The notes under the pieces are model-generated. The model was not told the origin of the DNA. It made no database searches and was given only the letters and a program-made list of their open reading frames with translations. Positions 22,049 through 35,611 of a DNA stretch of 64,000 nt are shown here, in pieces (position 1 is the first letter of the stretch; the number at the start of each line of letters is the position of its first letter). Position numbers and translations under genes: made by a program. Source of the stretch: Humulus lupulus (taxonomy: Eukaryota; Streptophyta; Magnoliopsida; Rosales; Cannabaceae); contig NC_084795.1 in assembly GCF_963169125.1 (NCBI RefSeq), positions 95,661,411 to 95,725,410 of the forward strand, written 5' to 3'.

Positions 22049-24325
22049 TTAGAGCTTCCTTGCGTCAGCTTTATCAGTGGGGAGCTCTCCGGTGGTGAGA
22101 AATCTGAGGATGGGTCCTATCCAGGAGTGGGAATGGTCGATGATGGCGTTTATCCTTCGTGTCTCAGTACTGGGGGCTTCTAAGTGCCCGATGGGGACTA
22201 AGCCATACTGTTCAATCTCCGGGTCCGTTGCAAGCTTGGCCAGCGTGTCCGCGAGTGAGTTCTGGTCTCGGGGGACCTGGCGGATTTGGTAGCCTTTGAA
22301 ATGCTGCAGTAGGTCGCGGGAGAGAGACACGTAGGCATCCATTCTTTCGCCTTTCGTCTGGTATTCCCCGGATATTTGGTTTACCACAAGTAGGGAGTCG
22401 CTGTATACTTCGATTTTTTGGGCTCCGACTTCTCTGGCCAGTCGTAATCCAGCTAACATGGCTTCGTGTTCTGCCTCGTTGTTGGATGCTGGGAACGCGA
22501 AACGGATGGCACTCTGGAGCTGATGCCCTTGGGGAGATATTAGGATGACCCCTGCTCCAGCTCCTTTTTCATTTGAGGCTCCGTCTACACAGACCTTCCA
22601 TGCGGGAAGTTCCGGGACAGGATCTTCCGGGAGGTCATTCATTCCCGAGCATTCCACAATAAAGTCCGCGAGAGCTTGACCTTTTATGGAAACACGTGGT
22701 TGGTAGTGGACGTCGAACTGGCTCAGTTCCATAGCCCACTTAAGAAATCTGCCAGAAGACTCGGGCTTCTGCAAGACTTGTCGGAGAGGGTGGTTGGTGA
22801 GTACTTTGATGGTGTGCGCCTGGAAATATGGCCTCAGCTTCCGCGAAGCAATTAGCAAGCAGAGGGAGAGTTTTTCGATCATTGAATATCTGGACTCAGC
22901 GTCCAATAACCTCTTGCTTACGTAATACACAGGGAGCTGGATACGGCCATCTTCCCGGACAAGAGCGGCACTCACTGCGTGCTCAGTCACGGCTAAGTAT
23001 AAGAACAACGCCTCTCCTTCGACAGGTTTGGACAGAATGGGAGCTCGGGTTAAATGTTCCTTGAGGTGTTGGAAGGCTGCTTCGCATTCGGGGGTCCACT
23101 CGAACTTCTTGTCTCCCCGCAACACGTTGAAGAAGGGGATACACTTGTCAGTGGCCTTGGATACGAAGCGGCTGAGAGCAGCTATCCTTCCGGTAACACT
23201 CTGGACATCCTTATGCTTCCGGGGGGAAGGCATATCTATGAACGCCTTAATTTTCTCAGGGTTGGCTTCCACTCCGCGGGAGCTGACAATGAAACCGAGG
23301 AACTTCCCAGACGAGACCCCGAAAGTACATTTCTTTGGATTCAGTTTCATTCCGTACTTTCGGATCACGGTGAAAGCTTTCTCAAGGTCATCACTGTGGT
23401 CCCCAGAGGTCTTGGACTTTACCAACATGTCGTCCACGTACACCTCCATGTTCCTCCCCAGTTGGTCCTTGAACATCCTGTTTACTAGACGCTGGTACGT
23501 CGCCCCAGCATTCTTCAAACCGAAAGGCATGACCACGTAACAGTAGACACCTTTGTCCGTGAGGAAGCTGGTGTGTTCCTGGTCCGCGACATGCATCTTG
23601 ATCTGGTTGTATCCAGAGTACGCATCCATGAAGGATAAGAGCTCGTACCCAGAAGTAGCGTCTACCATCTGATCGATTCGCGCAAGAGGGAAACAATCTT
23701 TCGGGCAGGCTTTGTTTAGGTCCGTGAAGTCAATGCACATTCTCCAGGACCCATCGGGTTTCGGGACCAGAACTGGGTTGGCCAACCACACGGGATAGTG
23801 TGACTCCTGGAGAAAGCCTATGGACATCAACTTGTCCACTTCAGCTTTGACGGCTTCGGCCCTCACTGGGTCTAACGGCCTCCTCTTTTGGCGAATTGGA
23901 GTTGCAGATGGGTCTATGTTGAGTGCGTGGCATGCAACATTAGGATTAATCCCCGTCATATCAACGTGGCACCATGCCAGGATATCCTGATTATTCTTCA
24001 CAGTGGCCACGATCTTATCTCGAACGGCCGACGGCAGGTTTTTCCCCACCTGAATAACTTTGGTGGGATCTCCCGGGTTGAGGATCACCTCTTCGACTTC
24101 CTCCATCGGCTCTATTGCTTTCTCGATTCCCACTCTTGGGTCGAGTTTGTCAAAGTATGCCTCTTGAGCACCCCCAGTTTCTGGTAATTCTCCCGCCAAA
24201 GGAATGGCAGCAACCGTCTCCTGGACCGTGTAGACGGATCGGACGGAGACGTTATAACAGCTCCGTGCACTTCGTTGGTCTCCTCGGAGGGTGCCAATAC
24301 GCCCATCGTCGCATGGAAACTTCAA
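22049..24325 (-). CDS. Gypsy-1 reverse transcriptase and RNase H
   Basis: 758 codons on the minus strand between two stops (TGA 24326-24328, TAA 22049-22051), both in the gag-pol frame. RT: NPVLVPKPDGSWRMCIDFTD, then LLSFMDAYSGYNQI, MPFGLKNAGATYQRL, and the catalytic YVDD at 23429-23440 (about residue 297). After RT comes a connection/RNase H-like part (FEWTPECEAAFQHLKEHL). About residues 575-705 form an RNase H domain with CVDGASNEKG, NNEAEHEA, YSDSLLVV and RDQNSLADTLAKLA, carrying the expected acidic residues. Two RNase H-like segments in tandem are characteristic of Tat elements. Confidence 0.92.
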   Translation of the reverse strand: MKFPCDDGRIGTLRGDQRSARSCYNVSVRSVYTVQETVAAIPLAGELPETGGAQEAYFDKLDPRVGIEKAIEPMEEVEEVILNPGDPTKVIQVGKNLPSAVRDKIVATVKNNQDILAWCHVDMTGINPNVACHALNIDPSATPIRQKRRPLDPVRAEAVKAEVDKLMSIGFLQESHYPVWLANPVLVPKPDGSWRMCIDFTDLNKACPKDCFPLARIDQMVDATSGYELLSFMDAYSGYNQIKMHVADQEHTSFLTDKGVYCYVVMPFGLKNAGATYQRLVNRMFKDQLGRNMEVYVDDMLVKSKTSGDHSDDLEKAFTVIRKYGMKLNPKKCTFGVSSGKFLGFIVSSRGVEANPEKIKAFIDMPSPRKHKDVQSVTGRIAALSRFVSKATDKCIPFFNVLRGDKKFEWTPECEAAFQHLKEHLTRAPILSKPVEGEALFLYLAVTEHAVSAALVREDGRIQLPVYYVSKRLLDAESRYSMIEKLSLCLLIASRKLRPYFQAHTIKVLTNHPLRQVLQKPESSGRFLKWAMELSQFDVHYQPRVSIKGQALADFIVECSGMNDLPEDPVPELPAWKVCVDGASNEKGAGAGVILISPQGHQLQSAIRFAFPASNNEAEHEAMLAGLRLAREVGAQKIEVYSDSLLVVNQISGEYQTKGERMDAYVSLSRDLLQHFKGYQIRQVPRDQNSLADTLAKLATDPEIEQYGLVPIGHLEAPSTETRRINAIIDHSHSWIGPILRFLTTGELPTDKADARKL

Positions 24326-25204
24326 TCATAAATGGCGTATCGAGGTTATGGCCCCACAATCGATTAGGACCGGTCGGCCTAAGATGGCATTATACGCCGT
24401 GGGGCAGTCGACCACCACGAATGTGCTGTGCTTGAAGGCACAAGCGTCGCTTTCCCCTCTGAGGGTGACTGGAAGTTGAATTTTGCGTAATGGCATGAGT
24501 GCGTCCCCATTGAACCCTTGAAGCTGGATGGGGCATGGGGCCAGGTCTGTCTCGGTTAATCCGATCGCGTGGAAGGCCGCTTTGAAGAGGATGTTTACGG
24601 AGCTTCCGTTATCGACCAAGATCCGTGAGACCTTCTTATTGGCAATCTGGGCTTCCACCACGAGGGGATTGTTGTGGGGGAAGTGCACATGTCGAGCGTC
24701 GTCCTCCGTGAAGGTGATGGGAAGGTCCATCATTCGGGGACGTTGAGCGGGTGATTGAACCAAGGCGCACATCTCCCCGGTGTGTTCTAACTCCCTTAAG
24801 TACCTCTTCTGGGAGTTGCGGGTACTTCCGGCAAGGTGCGGTCCTCCGAAAATGGTGGCTACGTGTCCGTCAACAGGTGGCGGAGCAAGGCCGGGCGGAA
24901 ATGGGTTGCCCGGTCCTGGAGCCAACAAGGCAATGGGTTCCGGAGCGGGTGGAGCAGGAAGCGCTGGGAACTGAGACACGGGAGCTTGGGGGTGACCGGC
25001 TCCAGGAGCGCTAGCGGTCCCCCTCTGTCCCGGGGAATATGCAGCTCCGTGAACTACCCCCTGTCCGGGATAGATAATGGGTATCCTCACCCACTGACCG
25101 AGGTGTCCCGCTCTTGCCAGGGACTCGATCTCATCCTTCAGCTGAAGGCACTCATTCGTGGTGTGCCCCACGTCTCCGTGGAACTCACACCTCTTATTGG
25201 AGTC
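24326..25204 (-). CDS. Gypsy-1 gag zinc knuckle and aspartic protease
   Basis: Continues the gag-pol frame after a TGA at 25205-25207. It starts with a zinc-knuckle-like CEFHGDVGHTTNEC, followed by a Pro/Ala-rich linker and then the protease active-site motif ILVDNGSSVNILFKAAF. DNG in place of DTG also occurs in other plant Tat proteases as far as I recall. It ends in AITSIRHL before the TGA at 24326-24328. The protease matures the polyprotein. Confidence 0.85.
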   Translation of the reverse strand, partial: DSNKRCEFHGDVGHTTNECLQLKDEIESLARAGHLGQWVRIPIIYPGQGVVHGAAYSPGQRGTASAPGAGHPQAPVSQFPALPAPPAPEPIALLAPGPGNPFPPGLAPPPVDGHVATIFGGPHLAGSTRNSQKRYLRELEHTGEMCALVQSPAQRPRMMDLPITFTEDDARHVHFPHNNPLVVEAQIANKKVSRILVDNGSSVNILFKAAFHAIGLTETDLAPCPIQLQGFNGDALMPLRKIQLPVTLRGESDACAFKHSTFVVVDCPTAYNAILGRPVLIDCGAITSIRHL

Positions 25205-27103
25205 TCACGGACGCCTTCCTCCGTGAGACACTTTCGGGGGCTTCCTGTAGTTGACCATATTACAGGTCGCCCGATAGACATTCTCTCGCGAGTCTATCAA
25301 ACTGGTATACTCCGTGAACTTGGGCTCATAGTCCTTCCGGGGTTTCTTTGAATGGTCTCCCCGGTTGGAGTTTCTTCCGCTTCGTTTGCTCCGCGATTGG
25401 CTCAAATTTTGTTCTGGGCCTTCCGCTTGCGGCTGCGGCATGCCAGGAGCGATACTACATCTGGTTTGTATAGCTCCGTACCCAGAGAAATGGGTTTGAC
25501 TCGACGTCTGAGCAGACGCAGAAGGCCCATACACACTTGGAGTGAATTGGGCTCCTGGAAGCGTGAGGGCTGGTGCGGGAGCTTGCGAAGCAAAGCTCGG
25601 CGCAGTCACGGAAGGCGTTGGAGCCGGGGGAACTCCAAAGGCCTGCTGGTAGGCATCCTCAAGGTTGATGATTCCCTGAGCTTTTGACATGAATTCGGAC
25701 AGCGTTTCTGCCCGTCTCCTTTGCATTTCCCCCCATAGCAGGGAGCCGACAGTAAGGCCCGATTGAAGGGCGATCAGCTTCATGTCGTCGCTGACCTTGG
25801 TCTTTGCAGCAGCTTCCATCATTCTCTGAATGAAAGCTTTGAGGTTCTCATTGGGCTGCTGCTTGATGTTGGTTAAGGAACCAACCTCCATGTCGTGGTC
25901 GCGGGCAGCAATGAACTGCCTCCTAAACGCGGACTGTAGCTCCTTCCAACTGTGGATTGATCCGGGAGCTAATCTTTTCCACCAGTCCTCCGCGGACTTG
26001 GTAAGGGTGAGTGAGAAGCACATGCATTTGGCGTCCTCACTGACACGCGCTACTTGCATCATTTTGTTGTATTTAGCTAGGTGGGTCCGCGGTTCTGTCC
26101 TCCCATCATATAATTCTATGTGAGGCATTTTGAAGTTATCCGGGAGGGACGTTTCCGCGATCCTCCGAATACATGGTTCCGGGTCTTCCTCCTCAGAGTC
26201 TGACAGGGCCCCACTTTGCTTCCGGACCAGCTTGGTCAAGGCAGCAATCTGTTCCTCGAGCCTCTGCGTATCACTCTCCGGGAGGTCACGTCCCCGGAGC
26301 TTGTCATTAATATGATTTCGGAGGTCATCTCCGCGAGGCCGGGCCTTTTCTCCTTTGGCCTTTTCATACTTGGCCTCCAACCTTCTTCTTAGGTCCACCG
26401 TGGACCAGCTATCTTCGGAGTGCGAGTTCGCAGCCCGACCGTCCTGGTTGACGGAATCACTGGGGCGGTTGTTCCTTCCCCTAGGCCTGGGTGCCTTAGC
26501 ACTGGGCCCTTTAGGCACGGAGTGCCCCCTTGGGGCTGAAGGACGTCTGGGCTTAGGAGCGCCAGAGACCTTCTGCGCGCGGGGGGGGCAGTCGGCCTGG
26601 TGATTCACGCCTTTAGGAGGTGCAGGGGCGTCAGCGCGTACAGGCTCTCCAACTTTTTCTTTGCCCTTGTTAGGGGCGGCTTTGGATGGTCCAGCAGCGG
26701 CTGGATCCGGCATAGCGGCATCAGCACCACCTAAAACAGAGGCGTCCTCGTCCGAGTCGCCTAGGTCTCCGAACTTGCTTTGGAGGCGCTCCATCATGCG
26801 CTGCATTTTTTCGGAGAGGCGCTCCTGCTCAGCAAGCTTGGCTTTGGTGACCTCCAGTTCTTCGGCTACTTGGACCAGTTCTGGGTCCTTCTCATAGTAG
26901 CAGCCATCCTTGTAATAATCGTCTTGGACATACTCTTCTCCGTCTTCTAAGTATGTCGTATCTTCAGTACTGACCCGATCCTGGCGGGATGTCGGGTCTT
27001 CACCTTGGTAGTCCAAGGGTTCGTTTTGCACCGCATCTTCCATCACAGTATCGGGGTTGAACCTAGAATTTTTGTCAACCGCGGATTTTCTCGTAGTCAC
27101 CAT
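25205..27103 (-). CDS. Gypsy-1 gag
   Basis: Minus strand. The first ATG of the open frame (27187) lies in the primer-binding site, so the ATG at 27103 ([15 protein letters not shown]) is the better start. There is a long charged and Pro-rich N-terminal region including a coiled-coil stretch ([20 protein letters not shown]). The conserved retrotransposon gag domain follows ([20 protein letters not shown], then [19 protein letters not shown]). It ends at a TGA (25205-25207) just before the zinc knuckle, probably a recent mutation because the same frame continues. Codons 25579-25598 carry the hairpin motif found in the tandem array. Confidence 0.88.
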   Translation of the reverse strand: MVTTRKSAVDKNSRFNPDTVMEDAVQNEPLDYQGEDPTSRQDRVSTEDTTYLEDGEEYVQDDYYKDGCYYEKDPELVQVAEELEVTKAKLAEQERLSEKMQRMMERLQSKFGDLGDSDEDASVLGGADAAMPDPAAAGPSKAAPNKGKEKVGEPVRADAPAPPKGVNHQADCPPRAQKVSGAPKPRRPSAPRGHSVPKGPSAKAPRPRGRNNRPSDSVNQDGRAANSHSEDSWSTVDLRRRLEAKYEKAKGEKARPRGDDLRNHINDKLRGRDLPESDTQRLEEQIAALTKLVRKQSGALSDSEEEDPEPCIRRIAETSLPDNFKMPHIELYDGRTEPRTHLAKYNKMMQVARVSEDAKCMCFSLTLTKSAEDWWKRLAPGSIHSWKELQSAFRRQFIAARDHDMEVGSLTNIKQQPNENLKAFIQRMMEAAAKTKVSDDMKLIALQSGLTVGSLLWGEMQRRRAETLSEFMSKAQGIINLEDAYQQAFGVPPAPTPSVTAPSFASQAPAPALTLPGAQFTPSVYGPSASAQTSSQTHFSGYGAIQTRCSIAPGMPQPQAEGPEQNLSQSRSKRSGRNSNRGDHSKKPRKDYEPKFTEYTSLIDSRENVYRATCNMVNYRKPPKVSHGGRRP

Positions 27104-27168
27104 CTCTTTAGCACGAAGTGAATACGAAAAACGTACACAGAAAAAGAGCTGACTAACACTTCCTACAG

Positions 27169-27186
27169 CTCTCAATGAAAGCACCA
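27169..27186 (-). promoter_or_regulatory. Gypsy-1 primer-binding site
   Basis: TGGTGCTTTCATTGAGAG on the minus strand, three bases after the 5' LTR end. The identical 18-mer occurs in the same place in Gypsy-2 and Gypsy-3. The tRNA it pairs with was not identified. Confidence 0.75.
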
Positions 27187-27189
27187 AAA

Positions 27190-28078
27190 TGTTTACTGAG
27201 TTTTTCGAAAACGAATATAAACAGAATAATAAAAAGATAAGAACTGTAGAAGTGCTGAAATGTAACTAAACAAACAGTGTTTTTACGTGGTTCAGGCGTT
27301 AACAAGCCCTAGTCCACGAGTCGATGTTATTATCCTTGGAAAAGGTTACAGTAAGATGGCTGGTGTACAAGAACTTCACACACTCACAGTGTTTCTCTCG
27401 GGTTCTCTTGAAGAAGATGAAGCTAGAGAGATTTTAGTAGAGTTCTTGCTATGTGATTTGTTGGCCGTCCCTCTTCTTGTAAAATGAAGGGGTCTTTATA
27501 GCTAGGGTTTTGGATTAGGGTTTTTCTCTACGTACATGAGTCTTAATTACTCCACCCATAAATAGGGAATACAATTACTGTAGTAGCATGGCTACAAAAC
27601 TCTATGTGGGTATATTTACATGAAAGTATGGGGAACACACAAAGTCAGCCGTCTTTTCCAAGTTGTCAGCGGAACAGTAGGCGAAAAGGTACCCTTAGGC
27701 GTGCTGGGATGTGTGCGGCTTTGACCTGTCGGGCGTGTCAGGCGGGATCCTGTGTCAGGTGGATATCATTCCAAATATGCCTCCTCCATGACTCAACCGC
27801 TTGGTATTGTTCCGTGCGAGGCACGGAACCGTTTCCGCGAAGAACACTCGAAGAGCTTCTCCTGGAAGGAGCTTCCCCGAAGGATACCCCTTCGGGAGTC
27901 CGAGAGGGTTGACGAGTTTCCGTGTCGTGTTTGCTTGGAAGAGTAATCCGGAGACTAAACAGGAGAGGCGAAGCCTTTCTGTCCATCCGCGAGCTCTGGT
28001 CACCTACCGTGAAAGACATCGATAATTCTGCTTCCCCGAGGACATCAATCTAAACGCTATCCGGAAATCTGGATAACA
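27190..28078 (-). repeat. Gypsy-1 5' LTR
   Basis: 889 bp, the partner of 13650-14538. The minus-strand TATA-like CTATAAAGA at 27493-27501 would drive gag-pol transcription leftward. It is followed at 28079 by the TSD GGTTT and resumed Copia-1 reading. Confidence 0.95.
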
Positions 28079-29107
28079 GGTTTAGACACAACAATGCGGA
28101 CAAATGCTTATACGCCAAGACTTGTGATGAATATGTCATACTAGTGTGTCTTTATATAGATGATATGTTGATTTTGAGTAATGACATGAGAGCAATAATA
28201 GAAACAAAGAGGTTTCTATCTTCTTACTTCTAAATGAAATATCTGGGAGAATTTGATACCATTTTATGTACCAAATTTAGAAGAAATAGTGGGGGTTATG
28301 TTTTAAGCCAAGCCCATTATTTCGAGAAAGTGCTCAATAAGTTTAGTCATATCAAAATCAAAGAGGCAAATACACCATTCGATTCAAACATGAAGCTTGA
28401 AAAGAATGAAGGAAGAGCAGTGGCTCAACTTGAGTATGCAAGTGCAATAGGGAGTTTAATGTACTCCACTCATTGTACTAGAGCATACATTGCATACATA
28501 TGCGGTTAGCAAACTTAGTAGGTTTACTAGCAATCCAACTATCAAGTATTGGAAGGCTATTGAGAGGGATTTAGGATATCTTAAGATAACCAAAAAGCAT
28601 AGTCTCCACTATTCAAATTTTCCTAGGATACTTGAAGGATATTCCTACACTAGTTGGATAATGGGAGTGAGAAACAATCTTTCCTCCACCGGTTGGGAGT
28701 TCACACTTGGAGAAGGTGCCATTTCTTGGGGCTCCAAGAAACAAACTTGTATATCACACTCAAGCATTGAAGTTGGGTTTATAGCTCTAGCGACAACTGG
28801 AAAAAAGGTCGAGTGGCTTAGGAATCTTATGATGGACATCCCCTTTACTGCGGATATAGTATCAACAATTTCGATACATTGTCATAGTCAAGCTGCTCTT
28901 GCTAGAGCATATAATAGCGTGTATAATGGGATTTCTAGACACATAAGTCTAGGAGATGAATATGTGAGACACTTGATTCAAAAAGGAATCATATCTATCT
29001 CATATGTTAAGACTAGTGAGAACTTAGCAGATCCCTTTACAAAACCTCTTGTGAGAAGGTTAGTAAGTTTTACATCTAGTGGGATGGGACTAAAACTCCT
29101 AGAATGA
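28079..29107 (+). pseudogene. Copia-1 part 2: RT C-terminal half and RNase H
   Basis: Continues the copia polyprotein from part 1. RT catalytic motif YIDDMLILSN at about 28155, then LSQAHYFEKVLNKFSH and LMYSTHCTRAYIAY. RNase H (28490-29107) has the usual GAISWGSKKQTCISHSSIE, SQAALARAYNSVYNG and SENLADPFTKPL blocks and ends GMGLKLLE. There are a stop near 28230 and a frameshift near 28495. It is a decayed RT/RNase H with no evidence of activity. Confidence 0.88.
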
Positions 29108-29599
29108 AAAATTCACCAATGATGGCAACCCAACCCAACTCCAACCTTGTTAATATTAAGGGAAAAGGTTCAATGGGTAAGAACAAGTCATTGATAAGGG
29201 TTAAGCCTAAGACTTCTAATGAATTCCAGTTGATTGCAACAAGCATCTCTAAAGGTAGCAAAGATGTTGTAAGAATTTCACCTATGTGAAGTTAGAGGTG
29301 GTGCCGCCTCTCATTGGAGTTGGAGTTTTCTCCTCGAAAAGTTCATGAAAGGATGAGCACATGCCCATATTAGTGCAAAACGAGAAAAGTGGGAAAATGA
29401 ATGATTAAGTAGAGGTGTGTAAGATATCACTAGCTTTATCACAAGAATACTTGTTTTAAGCTTTTAAGGAACCAATGATTTCGATAAGACTTTGTGGTAC
29501 TTTCACTAAGATAAATTTCAAGTCAAAAGGCACTTTATTGTATGCAATAATATTGTATCTGAGCCGGAGATAAAATTTATATTTAACCAAGTAGGGGAA
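29108..29599 (+). other. Copia-1 3' untranslated region and polypurine tract
   Basis: Non-coding, between the RNase H stop and the 3' LTR. It ends in the purine run GTAGGGGA at 29591-29598, the likely polypurine tract. The 61-codon frame starting at 29104 is unsupported. Confidence 0.6.
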
Positions 29600-30229
29600 T
29601 GTTAGGATTTGTTAAAATACAAAGCTCAAATAATATTACACAAGCTAGGTGTAAAACCTCAATGGTTTCACATAATGTAGGTGTGAAATTTGACTTTTTG
29701 TTGTAGGCATTTTAAAATTGTGATTTTGGGTCCAAAGTGACACATTGAGGTATATAAGCATGCCCAACATATTTGGGAGAATTTAAAGGTGTTTAAGGTC
29801 ACTTTTGAAAAGTTAGACTGCCTCTTATATTGTGTTGCATCGCCTAAGGCTTGAATCTATGCGAGATGCAGCAAGCGATGCATCGCATGACTAGTCTATA
29901 CAATTACATGCTTTAAGCTCCAAATGATTTGTTCAAAAACTCTAATCCTATTGATTAAATTTAATGACCGTGGCTACTCTATAAAATGGTCTTTTAGAGT
30001 TGAGAAGTATTGATCACACTTTTCAACACTCTCTCTTTAACACTCAAAGATCATAAGTTTTCTCCAAGAAATTCATAAAGAAAGTACTTGTCTTGAGAAT
30101 TTCAAATGCTTGTTCAATCTCAATTCCCTTTCCTCTTAGAATTGAAAATGAAAACAGATTTGGGCATAGCACCACTAAAGCCATAGGTCGAGTCTGTCGC
30201 CATTACTAGCCCCATCCTCTATGAGCGCA
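29600..30229 (+). repeat. Copia-1 3' LTR, 5' part
   Basis: Starts TGTTAGGATTTG directly after a polypurine tract. A TATA-like TCTATAAAAT occurs near 29978, followed by a CT-rich start region (30025-30042). The LTR end was not identified because the CACTA element enters at 30230. Host sequence resumes after 48081. Confidence 0.65.
30227..30229. repeat. CACTA TSD, left copy
   Basis: GCA directly before the CACTA terminus. GCA also directly follows the other terminus (48079-48081). Three-base duplications are the rule for CACTA transposons. Confidence 0.85.
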
Positions 30230-30610
30230 CACTACAAGAAAAAATGCTTTTAATAACACCGAAAATGTGTTATCAAAACATACCATAACACTTTTTGATG
30301 TGTTAAGACCGACTATGTTATCGTAGGTCAGGGTACTTTAAATAATACTTTATCATTGTTATACATATGTGTTATTATACTGTCAACGATAACACAATTT
30401 CTGTGTTATCTTAATAAATAGATAAGTGTTTAATTATGTTATTTATAGTCGATTATATAACACATTTCAATACTTATAAATTTGTGTTATACTACACTTT
30501 AGTATAACACATTATTTGTGTTATATAATGAAGTTTGCATAACACAATTCTTTGCATAAAAAGTGTTATTGTAATAAATATTATAACACAATTTTTGTAT
30601 TATAACACTA
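30230..30610 (+). repeat. CACTA left terminus and subterminal repeats
   Basis: TIR CACTACAAGAAAA, followed by many direct and inverted GTGTTAT units. Such subterminal motifs are the usual binding sites for CACTA transposase. From 30610 to 31330 the sequence is AT-rich without a recognised gene. Confidence 0.8.
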
Positions 30611-31300
30611 ATTTATTCTATTATATTTTAATTTTTTTATATAATTAAAATTTGCTTTCTAATATATACTAGCATCATCAAATGAACTTGATTTTCAAAT
30701 AACAAAAAGTAAAAACATTCAACATTGTATTAACAATCCACAAATTAGTTTAAAACATTCAACAATATCATCAACAACAAAATGTTCTTTGAGTATTCAA
30801 GGAGTCTTAAATATTCAACATAGTGAAAAGTTACTACTTTCAACACAAAATATTCTACAGCTGCCCAACACAAAGCCTTCAAAATTAAGTTTCCTTTTCT
30901 ACTTCGCTTGTCACATCTGCAAGAGAAAGTAGAAAGATAAGCAAAACAACAAGTGTGGTGGTCCTCATAGTCACAGCATGGGTTATATCAATAAGATTGT
31001 TCATAATTTTTCAATCTATATCAAATACATTTTATCATATAGATTATATACATTGGAACAAGCAACAAGCATCTTTCATTTTTATTCTTTTCCTTTCCAA
31101 CCAGGGCTGCTAGCAATTCTTGGCTCAATTCAAAACATGCCAAAAAAACATGAAAATAATTTGATTCCATTCTAATCCCAAGTAAGCTAAGTTGTCTAAA
31201 CATGTTTTCTGTGGTGATAGGATACCAAAATATAAGAGTATGCAAAACAAAAGATGATTAGTGATTGTTTAGGTGACAATGGACCCCATAAAATCGACTA

Positions 31301-31573
<273 letters not shown>

Positions 31574-31579
31574 CTGTGT

Positions 31580-33797
<2,218 letters not shown>

Positions 33798-34137
33798 ACT
33801 ATGAAGAGAGACAAAAACAAATTAAAAGTACTGAAGCAAGTATTGAAAAATCAGACTTAAAATCTACTTTTAACTAGAAAACCTTACTATGACATAAATA
33901 TTAATAATTATACAAGTTCACAAAATTTAGTATATACCATTTAGTATCAAGATAACCCACATCCATATATTTTTTTTTTTAAAAATGGACCTCAGAAAAT
34001 CCTAGTACCCTAGAAGCAATCAAGCCAATAAATTGCACTGGTAGAAACTTCTAATTATGGAACAAAACTGCTTTCCAAATGAGCAAGAAAGAAACATTCA
34101 CAGCTAGAGAAGAAATATGGAGCTTTCTCAACATTAC

Positions 34138-35399
34138 CATTGACACAAGTGATGGAGCTTTCTCTGACCAAACAGTTGTCACTATCTGGGACAACCATCC
34201 TTAACACCGTCTCGCCATTGAAGTTCTGCAGAATCTGCCTGAGTCTAGCAGCAGAGACAAGTGGTTGAAGGCTGAGTTGTGCATGTCCCATTTTTTCATC
34301 TGTCTTCAAGAGGTCTTTATCAAACACTTCCTAAGGGGAGAAAGCACTTTGGTCATATAACATACTAGTCTTAATTATGTCTTCAAAGGAATACATGAGA
34401 AGAAGATTAAAAAAATAGATGCAAACTGAAACTATTGATAAAGGCCAAAAGCCAATAATTGGCTTGAGGAAGGAAAAGGTGAAACATTTGCTACATAAAC
34501 TCACAAGTTAGAGCTGAAGCTCCCATATTCAGTGAGAAAAGAATATAGGGACAATAAATAAAGGTTTTGGAGTTGTGCTATCAATTAGAAAGTTGTAATA
34601 CTTCAAGTTCAGACTAATGAATGCAAGAAAAATAAGTTTGTACACAATTGACGTCCATCTAAAACATAGTTATGTAAAGACTTGAACAATATGCAACTTC
34701 AGAATGGCTAAACAAAATACAATTTCAGGATTTAACATAGCAGAGATGAGTGCCAAACTAAATTATATCTTGAAATTGAAACTATGTGGCAGATTTGGAT
34801 AGCTACAAATTCAAAATCTTGGGAACTTACCAAATTCAAAACTCCATTAGGTTCTTTGAGGGAGAAAGTCAGTTCTTCATTCCAGACTGGATTAAGGCAA
34901 CTATTTATGACCTTTGTTTTTGCTGTCTATTACAGAAATAAAGATTAAAAAAAAATACAGAAGTAAACAAACGTTTAAGTCATTCTTATGCTTAAGAGTC
35001 TAGAGGATTGCAAAAGTCTCATCAAGGCCATTTTTAAACACCAACTATGAATAAAAAATGCCATTTTAGGTACTCAAATAAATAAATAATAATAAAATTT
35101 TAAAAAAAAATCTAAAGCCAGGTTGAGGGCAGAGTAAAAGAACGATAAAAAATGTAGGCCCCTTGTGCTGTCATCTCCCAAAAGAATCAAGAATCAGTGG
35201 AGTTCAGCCAAGATTGGCGAGGAATATCAACATCATAGGACTGACAAAGTGTACCAGGTTGGGAACGAATCAAAAGAAGATTGTAGCTCACCTGATTGCC
35301 TAATTTGACTACAACGTAAGGATCACTACTCTTGAAATCCTGGATGACCAGTCTTTTCCCTTGCACAACAACTTTTAGCAGCCCCAACTGCTCCTCCAT
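34138..35399 (-). pseudogene. Captured C2-domain protein fragment (CAR/AGD-like), three exons
   Basis: Exon 1, 35292-35399, starts MEEQLGLLKVVVQGKRLVIQ and has SSDPYVVVKLGNQ. Exon 2, 34831-34926, encodes TAKTKVINSCLNPVWNEELT then FSLKEPNGVLNL. Exon 3, 34138-34330, encodes EVFDKDLLKTDEKMGHAQLS then PLVSAARLRQIL. Together they form most of a single plant C2 domain with the calcium-loop aspartates (SSDPY; FDKD). C2 proteins bind membranes and calcium. The closest remembered families are C2-domain ABA-related proteins and ARF-GAP C2 proteins. Splice donors and acceptors are intact. The last exon (strand with NVWLRL in relatives) is missing. Gypsy-2 is inserted 213 bp upstream of the ATG. Confidence 0.85.
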
Positions 35400-35606
35400 A
35401 ATCTGCTTAATTTCCAAAAACAAAAAAGACTTCCAACTTAACCAAAGATTCAACCGGATTATGTAAAAAGAAAAAGGAGTGTCGGTTTGTAAACCAATGC
35501 CACATTAACTTGTAAATTTAGGAAAGCCTATTTTTTCAAAGAATCATATCATTACCAACCGAGAGATATATCAAATACATTCGGGTATATTTATATTGTG
35601 ATACAT

Positions 35607-35611
35607 CTCTC
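35607..35611. repeat. Gypsy-2 TSD, left copy
   Basis: CTCTC directly before LTR 35612. CTCTC directly follows the other LTR at 47326-47330. Confidence 0.95.

Larger units (their letters stand above)
13650..28078 (-). mobile_element. Gypsy-1: full-length Tat-type Ty3-gypsy retrotransposon
   Basis: A 14,429-bp element in minus orientation with two 889-bp LTRs (13650-14538 and 27190-28078), 5-bp TSD GGTTT, a primer-binding site at 27169-27186 and a polypurine tract at 14539-14551. Gag-pol (27103-20888) lies in one frame with four stops. A tandem-repeat region lies at 19900-20345 and an opposite-strand spliced gene at 15749-19427. This layout, including an RNase H-like second domain and a large antisense ORF between pol and 3' LTR, fits the Tat clade (Retand/Grande-like). 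By eye the two LTRs differ at about four positions, so the insertion is young. Confidence 0.93.
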
